Shown here: in pieces, positions 36,901-50,140 of the stretch
How the letters are laid out: every line of letters starts with the position of its first letter
How positions within the stretch are numbered: position 1 is the first letter of the stretch
Origin: Sphagnum magellanicum
Lineage: Eukaryota > Streptophyta > Sphagnopsida > Sphagnales > Sphagnaceae
Length of the DNA: 64,000 nt
Assembly (NCBI GenBank): GCA_021904315.1
Contig: CM038919.1
Location: 20,935,666 to 20,999,665, forward strand
Direction of reading: 5' to 3'
The notes under the pieces: model-generated
Told to the model about the DNA's origin: nothing
Databases searched by the model: none
The model's input: the letters and a program-made list of their open reading frames with translations, nothing else
Program-made: the position numbers and the translations under genes

Positions 36901-37265
36901 ATGAAAGAATTATTTTGAAATTGGACCTCCTCCCATCTCCAAGATTGTCCCTAGTACTTAGATTGCCCTAAGGACAACGCATGCACACCTTTTCTAAAAG
37001 AGAGCTTTGAGATAAGCACGATCTTGCTTTCGTATAATGTTTTGCATTCTCAGAACTGGAGGTAAAAACCAACATCAAAAGGAAACAACATGATGGTTGC
37101 AAGGAAAAAAGGAAGGGAAAAATAAATGATTCCAATTTGGAAATAGAAGACTCCAACATCCCTTAGTACCAACAAGAGAAACAAAAAAAGGACATCATGC
37201 CTTTTGAATCCTTTATTGATGTGCATGCAAGACGATTTGAGGTTTTTCCTCATGGGGAGGCTGGA
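36901..37265. other. Non-coding stretch
   Basis: Minus-strand frames at 36968-37271 show hydrophobic low-information sequence and no motif. Confidence 0.35.
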
Positions 37266-38598
37266 CAACAAACTTTTCCTTGGGTGGTACCACTAGGAAC
37301 CACCTTACCAAAATCATAGGAAAGTTGGACCCAATTTAAGAAATAAAATTTCATCTACTTATACATTAATTTATTTGATTAAACTAGGTGGGCTATGTGT
37401 TCCCCACCTATGCACACACTCATGAAAAATAATGAACACCCAAAACCCAAAAACATATAATATGTATTAACATTTTGATTTTTGAACCACTCCCGACCCA
37501 TTCGTGACCCAATTCTTGATTTTTTTCTATTAAGTGTCCATACAATTACATAACAAATAATTTTCTTGTTTATTTAGTACATTCACAAGGGAATGATCCA
37601 AACTAGTCATTAAAAAAAAAGGGGGGGTGAAAATATAGTTATCATTTGTGTTATTGACATCAATGGGCCTTTGGGGCTTAAAAATCTTGATTTCAAAAAT
37701 TCATAACTAAATCAAAATTGATTCATTCAATTATTTATAAAAGACATCAAATAGGTTGGCATTTTAAGTATTCTCAAAATTAACATCTAAGAAAAATTTA
37801 GAAAAAATAGATTCCTTTTGTGTTCTTAATAAAAAAAATCTTTCGTGCAACATTCCTAAAACTTTTTCCTTGGGCATAAGCATGGTAAAGTATGCCAACA
37901 ATTAGAAGTTCTTTAATTTCATTGCATAATATTGAAGAACATGTTTTAATATGCATTTAAGTACATTTTTTGAGACGCAAGTACTAGAATGTACTTGTCA
38001 CAATTCTACAAAATTAAGTTATAAGTACATGAAAAGAAAACATCATTTATAATTATCATATTTTCAAGTTGATGAAGCCTAGTGTGTCTGGATATAGTTT
38101 CAACTTTTCATATTATAGTCATAATCTATCAAAGTTTTAATGTAAAATTACTTTGAAAAATTTGAACAACCAACCAATTCAGAACAACTTTTCATCCACT
38201 TTTCTTATATATAAATTCTTTAAACTTTATGTTCAACTTACAATAATTTCAATGAAGTGTTCTATGATTTCAAAATGCAACTTAAATAGGTTTTTAATAT
38301 TTTTTTAAATGTCAATGTTGAAAAGAGACTGTTTTTAAAATCAAAATTTCTTAGGACTATATTTTTGGCATACTTTATCATGCTTGGATCCCCTTATGCA
38401 TTCATTTTCAACATTAAAACACATTTATAAAAAAATTTAATTAGATTTTTGAATTCTACATGACTTGGGTAACCTTTTGATAAATAATTTGGAATGAAAA
38501 GCTTTCTTTATGTGGTCCTATGTTGTTCTAAAATTGAATGGGTCACTGAAATTTGGGAGGTGGCATTCCTAATGGTACCACCCAAGGATAAGTTTGCC
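37266..38598. mobile_element. 1.33-kb terminal-inverted-repeat element
   Basis: CAAACTTTTCCTTGGGTGGT at 37268 is matched by the complement of the right end (reading CAAACTTATCCTTGGGTGGT from ~38595), and similarity continues ~45 bp (TACCA(C/T)TAGGAA..CCACC). CTGGA occurs at 37261-37265 and at 38599-38603, a possible 5-bp target duplication. A second, inner inverted pair lies at 37874-37897 and 38366-38399 (GCATAA...TAAAGTATGCCA). No coding frame. Superfamily not assigned. Confidence 0.7.
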
Positions 38599-38603
38599 CT
38601 GGA

Positions 38604-39724
38604 TCTAAGGGTTTCCAAGAGGCCCCTTTTCAACAAGAACCAAATTGAAGGCTAGAAGTGATTTCCTTGGCTAATCCATTTTCAAAATCTCGCAAGTGTG
38701 TTCTTCTACCTCCTATTTAGTTATGTTCTTCAAAAAATTGGTAGAATAAGGTAAAAATTTTTAACCTTTCATGGACTTCCATTGTGGTGACTAGGCTACA
38801 CTTTGGGCATTGACTTGAAGAATTTGGAAAGATTAATAATTTCATATCACTATAAGATAAAATTTTCCTTCCCCCAACTTTTGTGTTTAGATCGGTCATT
38901 TTTTTCATTTTCAAAGTTTAGCTACACTTGCACCAACAACCCATGGCATGTTGCAAAACTTGCATCAAGCCATCAACTAAACTAATTATAGCTAGCAACA
39001 TAGGTTTTTTTTTTTTGCGTTTCAATTAAAGGTTTTTAATGTAAAATTTTAAAAGGGTAATAGATATTTTGGATTGTGAAAAAAAATTGTTACACTAAAA
39101 AAACCATCTTCAATAAGATGCGAAAAAACAATTGTTTTAGTGTATTAAAATGCAACAAATACACCAATTTTTTGTTCCATGGACATTTGCTTTGATGATG
39201 TCTAGGTTCCATATTGAAATTAAATAGAGCTAAATTTTGCAAAATCAACAACTTTTCAATAATAAAAAAACATTGCACGCTTATTACTTTAGACTAAGTT
39301 TTTATCACTTATGGAAGAATTGAACCTCTTATACTACCCATTGCAACATAAGTGGTATACAAAAAGAACATAGGTATTTTTAATATTTATAATTTACGAT
39401 TGGTTATTACAACTAGAAATTATATTCGATAATGTTAGAAATTACACATTAAAAAAGCTAAAATTCAAAACAAGTAAATGGGTCAAGGAAGGCTCATAGC
39501 CTAAATGCAACAATTTGCATTGTGAAACCAAAAACTAAAATCACCCATGTGTCTAAGAAGTGTCACTAAAACTACCAAATCCAAGATGCCAAATCCAAGT
39601 GTTAAGATTGTAAGTTGTAACAAAATTTTTAAAATGGCTTAACATCATGGAAACTAAAAGGATTCATGCAACTTTGAAAGTTTGGTCAAATTTCCAAGGA
39701 TACAACAACAACAAGAATCATGAT
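38604..39724. other. Non-coding stretch
   Basis: No gene or repeat unit seen; small frames only. Confidence 0.4.
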
Positions 39725-39934
39725 TCATGAATCACCATACCATTTGTTTTCACTAATCCAAAATTCAATAGCCTCCTTGTATGGGAAATTTGCCAAAGTG
39801 AAGAATCTTTGCCGAAATGTCCTCACAACCACAAGTAGATGTACACCAAGCCTATTATAGAGGCTAGACTTAAGGACCTTCAAAGTGGAGAAACATTTTT
39901 CATCCTCCATAGTACCAAAAATAAGGATGCCCAA
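39725..39934 (-). pseudogene. hAT-like transposase C-terminal fragment
   Basis: A minus-strand frame reads GTMEDEKCFSTLKVLKSSLY, then NRLGVHLLVVVRTFRQRFF. The pattern S/T-x-E-x-x-F-S-x-L-x-x-(L/I)K-(S/T)-x-L-x-N-R-(L/M) is the hallmark of the hAT dimerisation region (as in zinc finger protein 862-like, domesticated and mobile hAT proteins). No upstream catalytic part is present. The frame is short but uninterrupted for 69 codons. Likely a relic. Confidence 0.55.
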
Positions 39935-40490
39935 TTCTTAAGAAGTTAATAGAATGGATATTAGAAGTTTATTACATTATAATTTATTAGGGTAAGTACT
40001 AAATACTACATAGTAGTATTATTTATTAAGGTAGGTATAGTAAGGTGGGTAGCTAAAACTCAAAAAACAAAATGATTTTTTGGTTCAAACCCTAACAACT
40101 ATGTTTAATATTACTCACTCTAATGTAAAACTTTAGTTGTAAACTTGTTGGCTACTATTTCAACCTTAGGGCAATTACTTTGGCAACATAGAAGGCCAAG
40201 ATGTAGCCACCTTCTAAAAATTGGAAGGATAAGATAAAATCTAGGCTACATGGTCCATGGCCATAAAGCAAGCTCACGTTATTCCCATCGTGGTGGATGG
40301 AGTGATTGGGCTATCACATGGCCATGGACATATTATTTTTGGCTATTTGGAGGCATTTGTCCCCCAACTTTTCCCTTGTACTTGGAGCATGACCCTTTTT
40401 AAAAAGTTGGTGATATTTAGCTAGAAGAGAAATGGTTTGTCCAGATGCTTAGAAATGAAAATCATAGAAGGTTTGCACCATTGATGGTGA
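39935..40490. other. Non-coding stretch with a possible B-box remnant
   Basis: GGTTCAAACCC at 40082-40092 fits a tRNA B-box and follows TAGG-rich DNA (40010-40050), as in the other tRNA-like segments, but no clear A-box is seen. Confidence 0.3.
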
Positions 40491-40494
40491 CTAG

Positions 40495-40690
40495 GAGTGG
40501 CTCCATTCACCAAAGTTCACCACTGAACTTTGGTAAATGCAACCAAATTGATGGTCATTTTCACAAAAATTTGGTACCAAATTTTGGTGGACGTGATCCA
40601 TCCACCAAAATTTAGTGTTAAAGTTTGGTGAGGATGCCATCTCGAAGCATTCACTATCACCAAAATTTGGCATTGAATTTTGATTTATTG
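40495..40690. repeat. Palindrome-bearing tandem repeat
   Basis: Repeated imperfect palindromes of the form ACCAAA.TTTGG.....AATTTTGGTG near 40508, 40567, 40607 and 40660, about 45-55 bp apart. The first, ACCAAAGTTCA...TGAACTTTGGT, pairs perfectly over 11 bp. Built like the array at 33745 but of different sequence. Confidence 0.65.
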
Positions 40691-40829
40691 ATCTCCTTGT
40701 TCTTGAAATGAACAATATTTTCATTAATTGACGTCTTACTCCCACTACACTTGTTTCTTAGTTTTCTTGTTCTTAAGTTCCAACTTGTGTTTGTTCAACT
40801 TCAATTGAATTTTGGTTTCCTTTCACTAC

Positions 40830-42600
40830 AGATCTCCCCAAATATGAAGGTTGATCTTGTGATTATGAATATCCCAACCAATATGTTGATGCCTTATGTC
40901 TTTGATTCGACATCTTGTATCCCTATTTGGAATCAAAATGTTGATAACTTCATTAATTTTGTCATCCTTTTTTCTAAAAAATTACTATTGGAGCACACCA
41001 TTACATGCTCCTTTTCCATGTAGATGATTTGAATGTTTTGAAGGAGATTCGGTCTTTTAATTTGGAGAGCTACTTTTTGAAGATCCGCATGGAGTGGATT
41101 ATGATCAATACTCTTCTACAAACAAGTAGCAAAAACCATCATTGAAAGGTATTCAATTTGCTTTGCATTCATCTTTTATTATCTTCCTTATTCCACTCCA
41201 ATGTGTTAATAGTTGCTTCTCTCTAAGACTCTTGTGAGCGGGGCTACCTTGCCATTGAAAGTTTTGAATCCTGATATGGGGAACAACCCACACTTTAGCC
41301 TTTGATCCCTTTCACTTGATTCCATGAGCAAAGGAATCAATTTATCCTTTAAAGATGTTTTGTACAATTTCACAAGGATCACAATTATGTCAAGATCAAA
41401 CTTTGGGAGGTCATTCAAAGCAACAAAAGAAATAGATATTGGGACCGTGGAGACACTTATTGAGGCTTCAAGAGGCCTAGATCCCTAGTTGTTGACGTGA
41501 ATTGTGGAACAGGTCATTACAAAACTTTTTTCCTCTTCACATTTGAAAGGCCTTTGCTTTTGAGTTGGAAATTACATGTCTTTTTTTTATTTTATTCCAC
41601 ATGCAATAACATTTGAGGCATGTTAAGGGCTTGGCATCAACATTCTCGCCCTTGAGCTTGAAGAAATCATTTTTCAAGAGGTATTCACACCATTGCTATT
41701 AGTCCCCATGCAACCAAGTCCAAGATTCCATTTGCACGTGGTCTTCATCCCAACTCTCTTATGAAGAAGAAGTGATGAATTGTTCTAGATTGTGAATAAG
41801 GTTTTTAATTCCAACTCTTCCAATTTTTTCATACTATCGCTTACTTATGTTGCAACAACTAAATCCATTTTTTTCTTGTAGAGATTCAGCTTGGAGATTC
41901 CATCTTAACTTACCCTCATTTTCAACAAAGTCCTTTGACCAATCCAATATTGGCTCCGCATGCTAAGGCTTGGGCTACTATTATGGTGGATATGTAATAT
42001 ATCCTCACCATTGTCTCTTGTTTTAGTACCTTTTTATGATCCCCATGTTCTTGTTTTTATTGACAATGAGGGTGAAGTTCATAGTCCTTGATGGTTTTTT
42101 TTTTTCTAGGATTGAACTATGTTTGTCTCTTTTGCTTCCATGTCTATTGAACTTGGGGGTGGATGACAATTGTTCATTATCCTACAATTGGGTGGAAAGT
42201 TTTGGTCAAATTTCAATATGTGAAGTTCTATCTCCTTTTCCACACTTAAATTCAATGTTTATGTATAATAATTACCTTGTTTGCAATGATCAATTCATTC
42301 TCAACAAAAAAAAATTTACGAATTCATGGGATGGTGGATTCCATGTAATTGTGTTATGAGTTCTATTAAACTTTTAATATAGGAAGTGCTAATAAATGTT
42401 TTTCAATATGATCACTTGACAATTTACTATAATGATTTCATTCCCAAAACATTAGAAATTATTGGGAATGATTCATGTTACCAACATTTTGATTGTTTCC
42501 TCATTCAAAATAGTTTTTTGTTATGTGTAAAACTCATCTACCATTGTTTCTATGTTCATATGTGGAATTCCCCACCACCTCGTTGCATTTCATTGGGATT
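40830..42600 (+). pseudogene. Second decayed multi-exon gene of unknown family
   Basis: Coherent plus-strand pieces: 40840-41023 (KVDLVIMNIPTNMLMPYVF then DNFINFVILFSKKLLLEH), 41015-41145 in a shifted frame (HVDDLNVLKEIRSFNLES, then FLKIRMEWIMINTLLQTSSK), 41880-41995 (EIQLGDSILTYPHFQQSPLT), ~42030-42080 (YDPHVLVFIDNEGEVHS) and 42386-42604 (INVFQYDHLTIYYNDFIPK). Stops and shifts separate them. I recognise no domain. It could be another part of the type of gene at 34440-36900, since both have the same strand and similar erosion. Confidence 0.35.
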
Positions 42601-42604
42601 TTGA

Positions 42605-44723
42605 AATTTTCTTATAATAGAACTCCTAACCACACAAAATAGAAAATAGACCAAAAAATCTTTTTTCCAACTTCCTCAAATTTTTTTATTTGTCTTTATA
42701 AATGTCCTTGCAAGGAATCTGACACACCCTTCCTTCTCTACCTCCAAACTAGGGAGACTAATGGTTGGATATGATTTTGAATCTATTTTTATATCTTTTA
42801 TGTTTCCTCAATGATGTCATTTGCAACCATTCCTTTACCTTCCCCTTCCCCAAAGCAATAAACTTTGACAACCTCCTCTAAGATTCTTGATGTGAAATTT
42901 AATAATTTAATATTGAAAAGTTTAGCATGGAAAATCATGAATGTAGATAAGTTTATTGAATCATGAAAATTTGGTTGAGGACATATGATAGTTGTAATTT
43001 ACAATCTATTAAGAGTATATATCCATTTTGCAACCTTAACAAATATCATGTGGGTGGCTTGTAATAACCTTTCCTTGAATATTAAGCCTTTTTCACACTA
43101 CATTTGTAAATAAGTAAATGTGTGTTTTGTTAAAAACATTAATAAATAAGACTTTGGAAAAGGTAGTAAAATCCTTTAGTTCATTTAATCATGAAATAAT
43201 AAATCATTCCACCACAAATTGGTGTCGACTATAAGGCATACACCTTCATATTTGTCAACATGAAAATTTATTTGGTTTAATATTCACCTACCATCTATGA
43301 ATTACTCCAAATCCCTAAGGATTCTATAAATTAGGCAAAACACTATACAATTTGGCCACTAAACAAATCTTGTGTGTGTGTGTGTGTTGATTTGTTGTCA
43401 ACATCCATATAGGCAGAAGAAATTTGAGAATTTGAAAAAGTTTACTTCCATGACTATATTGCTTCACATATTATTTAGTAGGGCCAATATGTAGTGATCC
43501 ATAGGGTTGGGCCAATCATGTTACTAACTTTTATTTAAAAACATATTGGGTATGTTTTATGGGTTTTAAAATGTAAACCTTCTAAATCAATAAGAACATA
43601 TGCTAGTATGCACTAAATAAACAAGGGAATGTCTTCCACAAAGAGAGAAATGCAAAGTTCAACATGAAGGATTAGGTTGTCCAATTACATCTTGAATTAT
43701 TTTTACAAGCAGGTTATAATGTGTTTTTCATAAACACACACTTACTAGCTTCCGTGGAAAATGGTAACTTAAAAAAAAACCTTCCATACAAGTTTTTACA
43801 CATAACTACTTCTCACATATGCTAACTTCAATACATTGTCATTCTAGCTTTGAATTCTTGGATGGCAGCTTCTATCATGATTGGTGTTTCTAGGTCATTG
43901 GTTTCCTCTTCTTTTTCATCATTTATAATAAGAATTTCAACACCCTCTTCTAACATTTATTTCTCTTTGCTTATAATCTATTTTTTGCTTTTATTGTTTT
44001 TTATGGTATGAAAGTTGAAATTATTTGCAAAATGTTCTATCAAATCTTCCATTGCATTTGTATGATAATTGGATGATGGACTTCTTTTTGGGCTTTCCAT
44101 TGGGGTAAAGAATTCTCATATTCTTCTTCTTCAATTGATCCTGTTAGAATGATCTTCATGTTAATATATTACAATTGATAGTTCCTTGCCTTTTCATCAT
44201 TGTTCTTTTTTACATCACGATTATTTGTTAAACCCCTACAATATAACACATTCATACATTTATTGTGCTTATAAAAAACTTTTCTATTTTCACATTCAAC
44301 CAGTTATCAAGAACAACGATAAACTACATTAAAACATGTATACCATTTTTTACATGAAATCAATATCAATATCCTTTCGCCAATTATTCAAGCATTATGG
44401 TATCTTGATGTAGGTCATTGACATTTGACAATATGGGTGCCAACCTTCCAACTAAAGGAAATTTTGTTTGATTTCAATCATTTTCATTACTTCCAACACT
44501 CCATTAAATCTTATAACCCATAAATTTGAGATCATTTTGTTTGCTTTATAAATGGTCCATGTTCATAAATATTGATTCCTATCCCTTATTTAATTGAACT
44601 TCACAAAAGCAAACAATGTATAGTTCCACACCCATACACATCTTCCACCAACTATAAACAATATTTCATTGTTATTAATGCATTACATATCCTTGTTCAT
44701 GACAATCCTTTCAATCTGCCAGA
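42605..44723. other. Non-coding AT-rich stretch
   Basis: A (GT)n microsatellite lies at ~43372-43388. No gene, no other repeat unit seen. Confidence 0.5.
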
Positions 44724-45500
44724 TGTCGCAACCCTACTTAGAGGGAGTGTGAGGATGAAACTCACATTCCCGAAATTGGGACTTGGGATTCCTTCGAGAC
44801 TCCTGAAACTTCAAAGTTCAATTGCAGGGGTCAAAACACCTTGCATTGGGGCATTCTTTATATCATTGGAAAGCTAGCAAAGTGAAGATGTCGAAAATGG
44901 GCTGGCATGGGCCATTTGGACATTTTCATCACAAGTTATGGCAAAAAGAAGGTCAAGAATCAACCCAACCCCGGTGTGTGCAGGTAGAGTGCGATACCCT
45001 ATTGGAAAGCTCTTGAGGAGAGCTACAAGTTTGTTTCAGATCTCATCCCAATCGAAGGTCTAAGCAAGGAGTTATGACCTTGCAAAATCCTGAGAATCCA
45101 AATCGGAACAGTTTCGAGACTTCTCCTTGGGAGTCTCGAAACAAAAAGCCATTTAGATGTGGGTGCTATGGAGAGGCACATAATATACTATATGGGGGAA
45201 GGTGATGGCTTCCCTCGAGTTTGGGCTGTGATGAGTCTTGTGAGTCTAGGGTTACCTGTGGTTTGTCCTAGCACCAAGGGTGCTTCAGAATGTGAATTAA
45301 CCAACTTGTTGGTTGGTTTGATGCAAGTTCAAGTAAGTAAATAGCTTGTCACTCTTCCTAGTCCCATCCTGGAGCTTTAGCCTGCCCCTCTACCCCTTCT
45401 AGTGTTAAGAGTTGGGAGCGTGCCCCAAGTTCCTCACAATTCCGCTGTTTGAATAACTTAGACCCATTTTGTGTCTAACTAGGGACTTGGGAGTGCATCA
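44724..45500 (+). mobile_element. Solo LTR (same family as 60992-61790)
   Basis: Starts TGTCGCAACC and ends GAGTGCATCA, as does the copy at 60992-61790, and the two align along their length (for example GTGTGAGGATGAAACTC, AAAACACCTTGCATTG, GAAAGCTCT(T/C)GAGGAGAG, TATGGGGGAAGG). 777 bp. No internal retrotransposon sequence adjoins it. Flanks CCAGA and CAAAA match at only three of five positions, so this insertion is older or its duplication has decayed. Short frames inside it are not genes. Confidence 0.85.
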
Positions 45501-45505
45501 CAAAA

Positions 45506-48233
45506 TCTATGACTACCATTTGATTCTAAGACCTTATCTATATGGGTGACCTTGTAATTGGTAGTATTGAGGTGAACTTTCAACATTCGAAATTAGTTTA
45601 TTATTGTCCCTTGGTTCATCATTATTTGTTGCTTTGGATGATTTTTTCACAACTTTTGGCATTTTGTCTTCACTACTAAGTTCTAAGATCCTCCCATTCA
45701 AAATGGAGTTTCAAGACCAATTTTGACGATCAAACCAATACATTTGCCACCTTGTAATAAATAAGTGTCAATGATTCATATGAATCCTCCACCATGTGAA
45801 TAAAGTTCTTTGGCCACTTTTTGATGATTGCATTTTTGAGTTCATATTTATTTTGAAAAATAAATCCCAATAAATAATCAAACTGCTTCAAGAGTCAAAT
45901 GAACTATAGCTTCAATTTGTGGGGTGTGTTGGCCATGGATTGTCTCTGAAAGCCTAACATAATCTGGGAGACAAAATCTTCATAAAAAATACAAATCACC
46001 ATAACATAAATTTTGTAATCCTGCAAGTAGTTCCTTTGTGTCCAATATCCCACTTCTATTTGGTAGTTTGCATTGATAAGCTTCATTTTTTTTTTTCATG
46101 ACAACAAGGTACAAGTTTAAGTTTTTATGAGTTCAACAAGGCATATTTGCAAGGTGGAGTAAAGATGTTGAAAACAACAAACTTGTATAGAAAGTTCACA
46201 ACACAACAAATGAGTTCATGTTTAGACCAATAATGTATGTTATGAAAGCTCTTGAGCTAAATACCCATTCCTTGAATAATAACAACTTGGTTTGTACCAA
46301 AATATATAATTAATACTTTACTAATATGACTAACAACAACCACAAACATGTTGGATTTCATCACAACGATATTTAAATTTTAGATTGAAAGTTATTTTGC
46401 TAAATGTTCTTTTATTACATTCATACATTGATGACCATTCCTAATTATCTTACAATCTAGGATACATTTGCAAAATTCAATTTTTCACATTCTCTTGTAA
46501 CAAGGGTCATTTCACATTAATGTGATTTGAATGGCTAAAATATCTTTTGTCATATGGTTTTTATGTTGTATATAACATAATCCTATTTAATCACCTTTTT
46601 AAAACTAAACATTTTTTGGTAAAAATAGAATTTTTGTCATTTTTGTGGACAACTTTGTTTTACACTTATGTTGAACTTAAGATCAGCCACCTATTTTGTA
46701 ACAAATACAAATTCCTAAACCTTGTGCATCATTTGAATTTTTTATTAAAAAAATTTCTAGTGTCAACAATGATTTCATATACTTCAGGAAGATTGAGGGG
46801 GTGGCAATTGTTCTTGATGATGTATATTAAGTGAATGACATGGCAAAATATTGGAATATTTTTCCAATGTCGTATGATATGTTTATCACGTCATATAATA
46901 TTCCTCCACGTTGGAATATTATGTTAGAGAATATATTTGTGACATGGTTAAAATATATTGTGAAACATTTTTTCTTGTTCATATTCACATGCATGAACTC
47001 ATGAGACAACATGCATGTGTGAGCCATACTAACAAAACCATGTGCGGTTGTCTCAATTTTTAAGAGTGCATCAGGGATATTCGAATGTGGCAAGGTTATT
47101 AAGGGCTTTTATCAACTTCATGTTAAAATAAGGAATGATGAATGTGCATGGTTACATGGGGGGGGTTGTTTTCTTTAACAAAAAACTATAACCATAGTTT
47201 TAAAAACCTCAATTGCGTAATTAGGGGTGAAAAATCTTTAGAAGGTTAGGGGTAGAAGTAGACACCAAAATTTGTGATGTTTAACAAAACATTGGTCTTG
47301 TTATAGTATTTAGTGAATAACAAATATGTTTGAGACTCATGAAGTAGTTGAAAAGGTGTTAATGAAAGGTCCAATGTAGATAAAACAATCTTCAAGCCTT
47401 ATGAACATAAGATTAATTCGAAACAATTTAACAATAAAATAAATAATGTGATACAGTGGTAATGGCAACATGAGTTTCATAATGAATAAAACATTTATTT
47501 AAACTGTGGATAAACTCAACAAGGAGCTATAATTACATGTTGAATCCTAGGCTATGTCACAATGATAGTTCATAACTACAGGAAATCTAAGATGCGTCGA
47601 ATGGTGTGAACTAGATAGTTTGCCGTGCTATTAGGAAGCAATTGGTGAATTGGACCACATAACCAACGATAGTGTCCAACGCCAAAAATTGAAGACCATG
47701 TAAAGATAGAGGTGTCTTTAGTTTCGTAACAACTTTCATAGACAATTTCAAGTTCATCACTAAAAGCGGGGTCGACTTGCAACAAATTCACCAAGTTGCG
47801 AAAGTTTGGGGAAATGCAATAATACCCAGTTCAAAAGGAATCAACTTCAAGACGAGTGCACACTTTTCGTGGTTTGGGATTTTCATTACGAGGATGTTGC
47901 GTCAATGTTAAATTTACAGATGCTTTTGGAGCCGGTTCTTCATTCATTTGTACAACTTAAGGCCTATAAGACATGGCCATACGCGATGCCATAATTTCGA
48001 GGAAAGGAAAAGGGATCTTCAATCAAAATTAAATCGACAATGAATGTGTGGAGGATTTGTTACATCGAGATGCATGGTTGTAATTTATAAGTCAATGAAA
48101 AAGAAAGAAATTTATAAGTAAAGCCTAGAACCATGGTAAAGTAAAACCTTAAGATCAATATAAAAATGAAGGTTTAAGTAAAATTTGTTGAGGGAAAGTG
48201 GGAAGAGGTGAAAAGGTGCTTTTCTTTCTCCTT
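45506..48233. other. Mostly non-coding, with unassigned frames
   Basis: Possible old coding traces: a plus frame around 46830-46960 (MAKYWNIFPMSYDMFI) and frames at 47576-47794 (-) and 47806-47994 (+, with CTLFVVWDFHYEDVASML). None matches a family I know, and they are not connected. A run of G lies near 47158-47166. Confidence 0.3.
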
Positions 48234-48470
48234 CCATTAGCCACTAAACATTGGAACCTTTCAAGGGCCACTAAACATTAAAACCTTCCATTGGCCACCA
48301 AACATTGGAACCTTTCAAAGGCCACTAAACATTAAAACCCTTCATTAGCCACTAAACATTGAACCTTCCAAGGGTCACCAAACATTAAAACCTTCGATTA
48401 GCCACAAAGCACTGGAACCTTCCAAAGGCCACTAAACATTAAAACCTTCCATTGGTCACCAAGTTTAGAT
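48234..48470. repeat. 54-bp minisatellite
   Basis: Units begin at about 48234, 48288, 48342, 48395 and 48449. Each contains CCATT(A/G)GCCAC(T/C)AAACATTGG followed by AACCTT and a related half-unit GGCCACTAAACATTAAAACC, so the 54-bp unit is itself a dimer of ~27 bp. About four and a half units. Confidence 0.9.
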
Positions 48471-48679
48471 CATTAGGGTTTTTTTTTTTTTTTTTCCAAA
48501 TAGAATTTTCGATTTTTTTTTGAGAATATTTGTTCTTTCAATTTTCCTTCGAAGGAGAAGAATGATTAATCTTAATAGATGGTGGAAAGAGGGAAAGTGG
48601 ATTGGATGTTTGTAGTACTTTTGAAAGAATGGAAGTGAGTAGGGATAGGGTTGGGAACTTGAAATTTTAAAAGAATTTA

Positions 48680-49245
48680 ATAAACCCTCTCGGGTTTGGT
48701 AGCACAATTTCTTATTAGTTTGGGTGTAGAACCTATAATTTGGGAGGTAGATATGTCTTGTAGTTAACTTTCTAATGAGCTAAAGCAAGTCATATTTGAA
48801 TAATGTATGTGATAGGACTAATAATTTGAGTGACTGGAGGTCGAAAGCCAAGTTAAACTTTCTACCTTTATAAAACCTTTTCAGGTTTGGTAGCACAACT
48901 TCTTATTCGTTTGGGTGTAGAACTTGTAATTTGGTAGACAGACGTGCCTTGTAGCTAGTTTTCTACTGAACTAAATCAAGCCAAATTTGTACAACATATG
49001 TGATAAGAGTAATATTTTAAGTGACTAATGGTCTAAGCCAAATTGAATTTTCTACTTTCGTAAAACCCTTTTAGGTTTAGTAGCATAACATTTTATTAGT
49101 TCAGGTTTAGAGATTGGAATTTGGTAGGCATATGTGCCTTGTGGTTAAATTTCTAATGAGTTAAAGCAAACTGGATTTGAATAATGTATGTGATAGGAAT
49201 AATAATTTAAGTGACTGGTGGTTTGTTGCCAAGTTGAACATGGTG
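48680..49245. repeat. ~190-bp tandem repeat, three units
   Basis: GGTTTGGTAGCACAA-like anchors lie at 48693, 48884 and 49074, giving periods of 191 and 190 bp. The rest of each unit also aligns (TTGTAG.TA..TTTCTAATGA, GTATGTGATAG..TAAT, AAGTGACT.GTGGT). Confidence 0.88.
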
Positions 49246-50140
49246 TTGAATCCTTAAAGGTTGGTGTGAATGAATGATAATTTAACAAAAAAATTCTAGG
49301 ATTTGGAGTGTTTGAACTAAAAAATATATCTATCAATTCTAAATCATAAATGATACATAGGAGGCAAGTTATTTGGTTTCAACTACAAACGCAACTTAAC
49401 ATTTAAAAACACATTTTGCATTTTTTTCCTTCACTAGTAGCATATGTACTTTCAAATATAGTCACCCCATAGAACCAGGAATAGAGGGACAAAAAGTCGC
49501 CTCACAACATGTTCTTTTTATGTGATAGTGCAACCAATAATGCATAGGTTTTGAACTCTTTCATGAACAAGTGTTTCATCAATTATCATTTCTCCCACTT
49601 CAAATTAGAATAATGTCTTTGTAAATGCTACTTTAAAATATTGTGAGGTATAGCTATTTGAATAAGTAATACAAAAACCAATTTAACAAGTACATCAAAT
49701 ACCTATTCAATTAACCCAACATATATTGATGGAATATATATAATTGTTTACTTTAACCTAGTTGGTTTATGTACAACTATAGTTCCTATCAAAAACAACT
49801 TTGGTTTTATAATAAAAATTAGATATTTTTCTTCATAAAATATTCCAAAATGGAAATCATAATAAACTCGCATTTTAAGTCATTTTGTCTATATTCCTAA
49901 TTTCTTGATAATGTGTATGGTTGTATTGTATTACTTACTTAGATAGTAATGGTATTACATAGCCCCAATCATGAGATATTTTGACATCTTTGACCCAAGG
50001 ACAACTTAATAACATAAAGTAGATAGAATCCAATAGACTATTTTATATGACAATGAAAGTAATTGTATAGGGAATTCCATGGACAAAAAATTCAAGATCT
50101 TTCATTAAACCGAACACAACAACACATTATGGGTTTTTTG
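49246..50140. other. Non-coding stretch
   Basis: No gene or repeat seen. Confidence 0.4.

Noticed and set aside
48234-48470. CRISPR-like array of regularly spaced repeats
   Set aside because: Units are contiguous 54-bp repeats without unique spacers, in a plant nuclear context.
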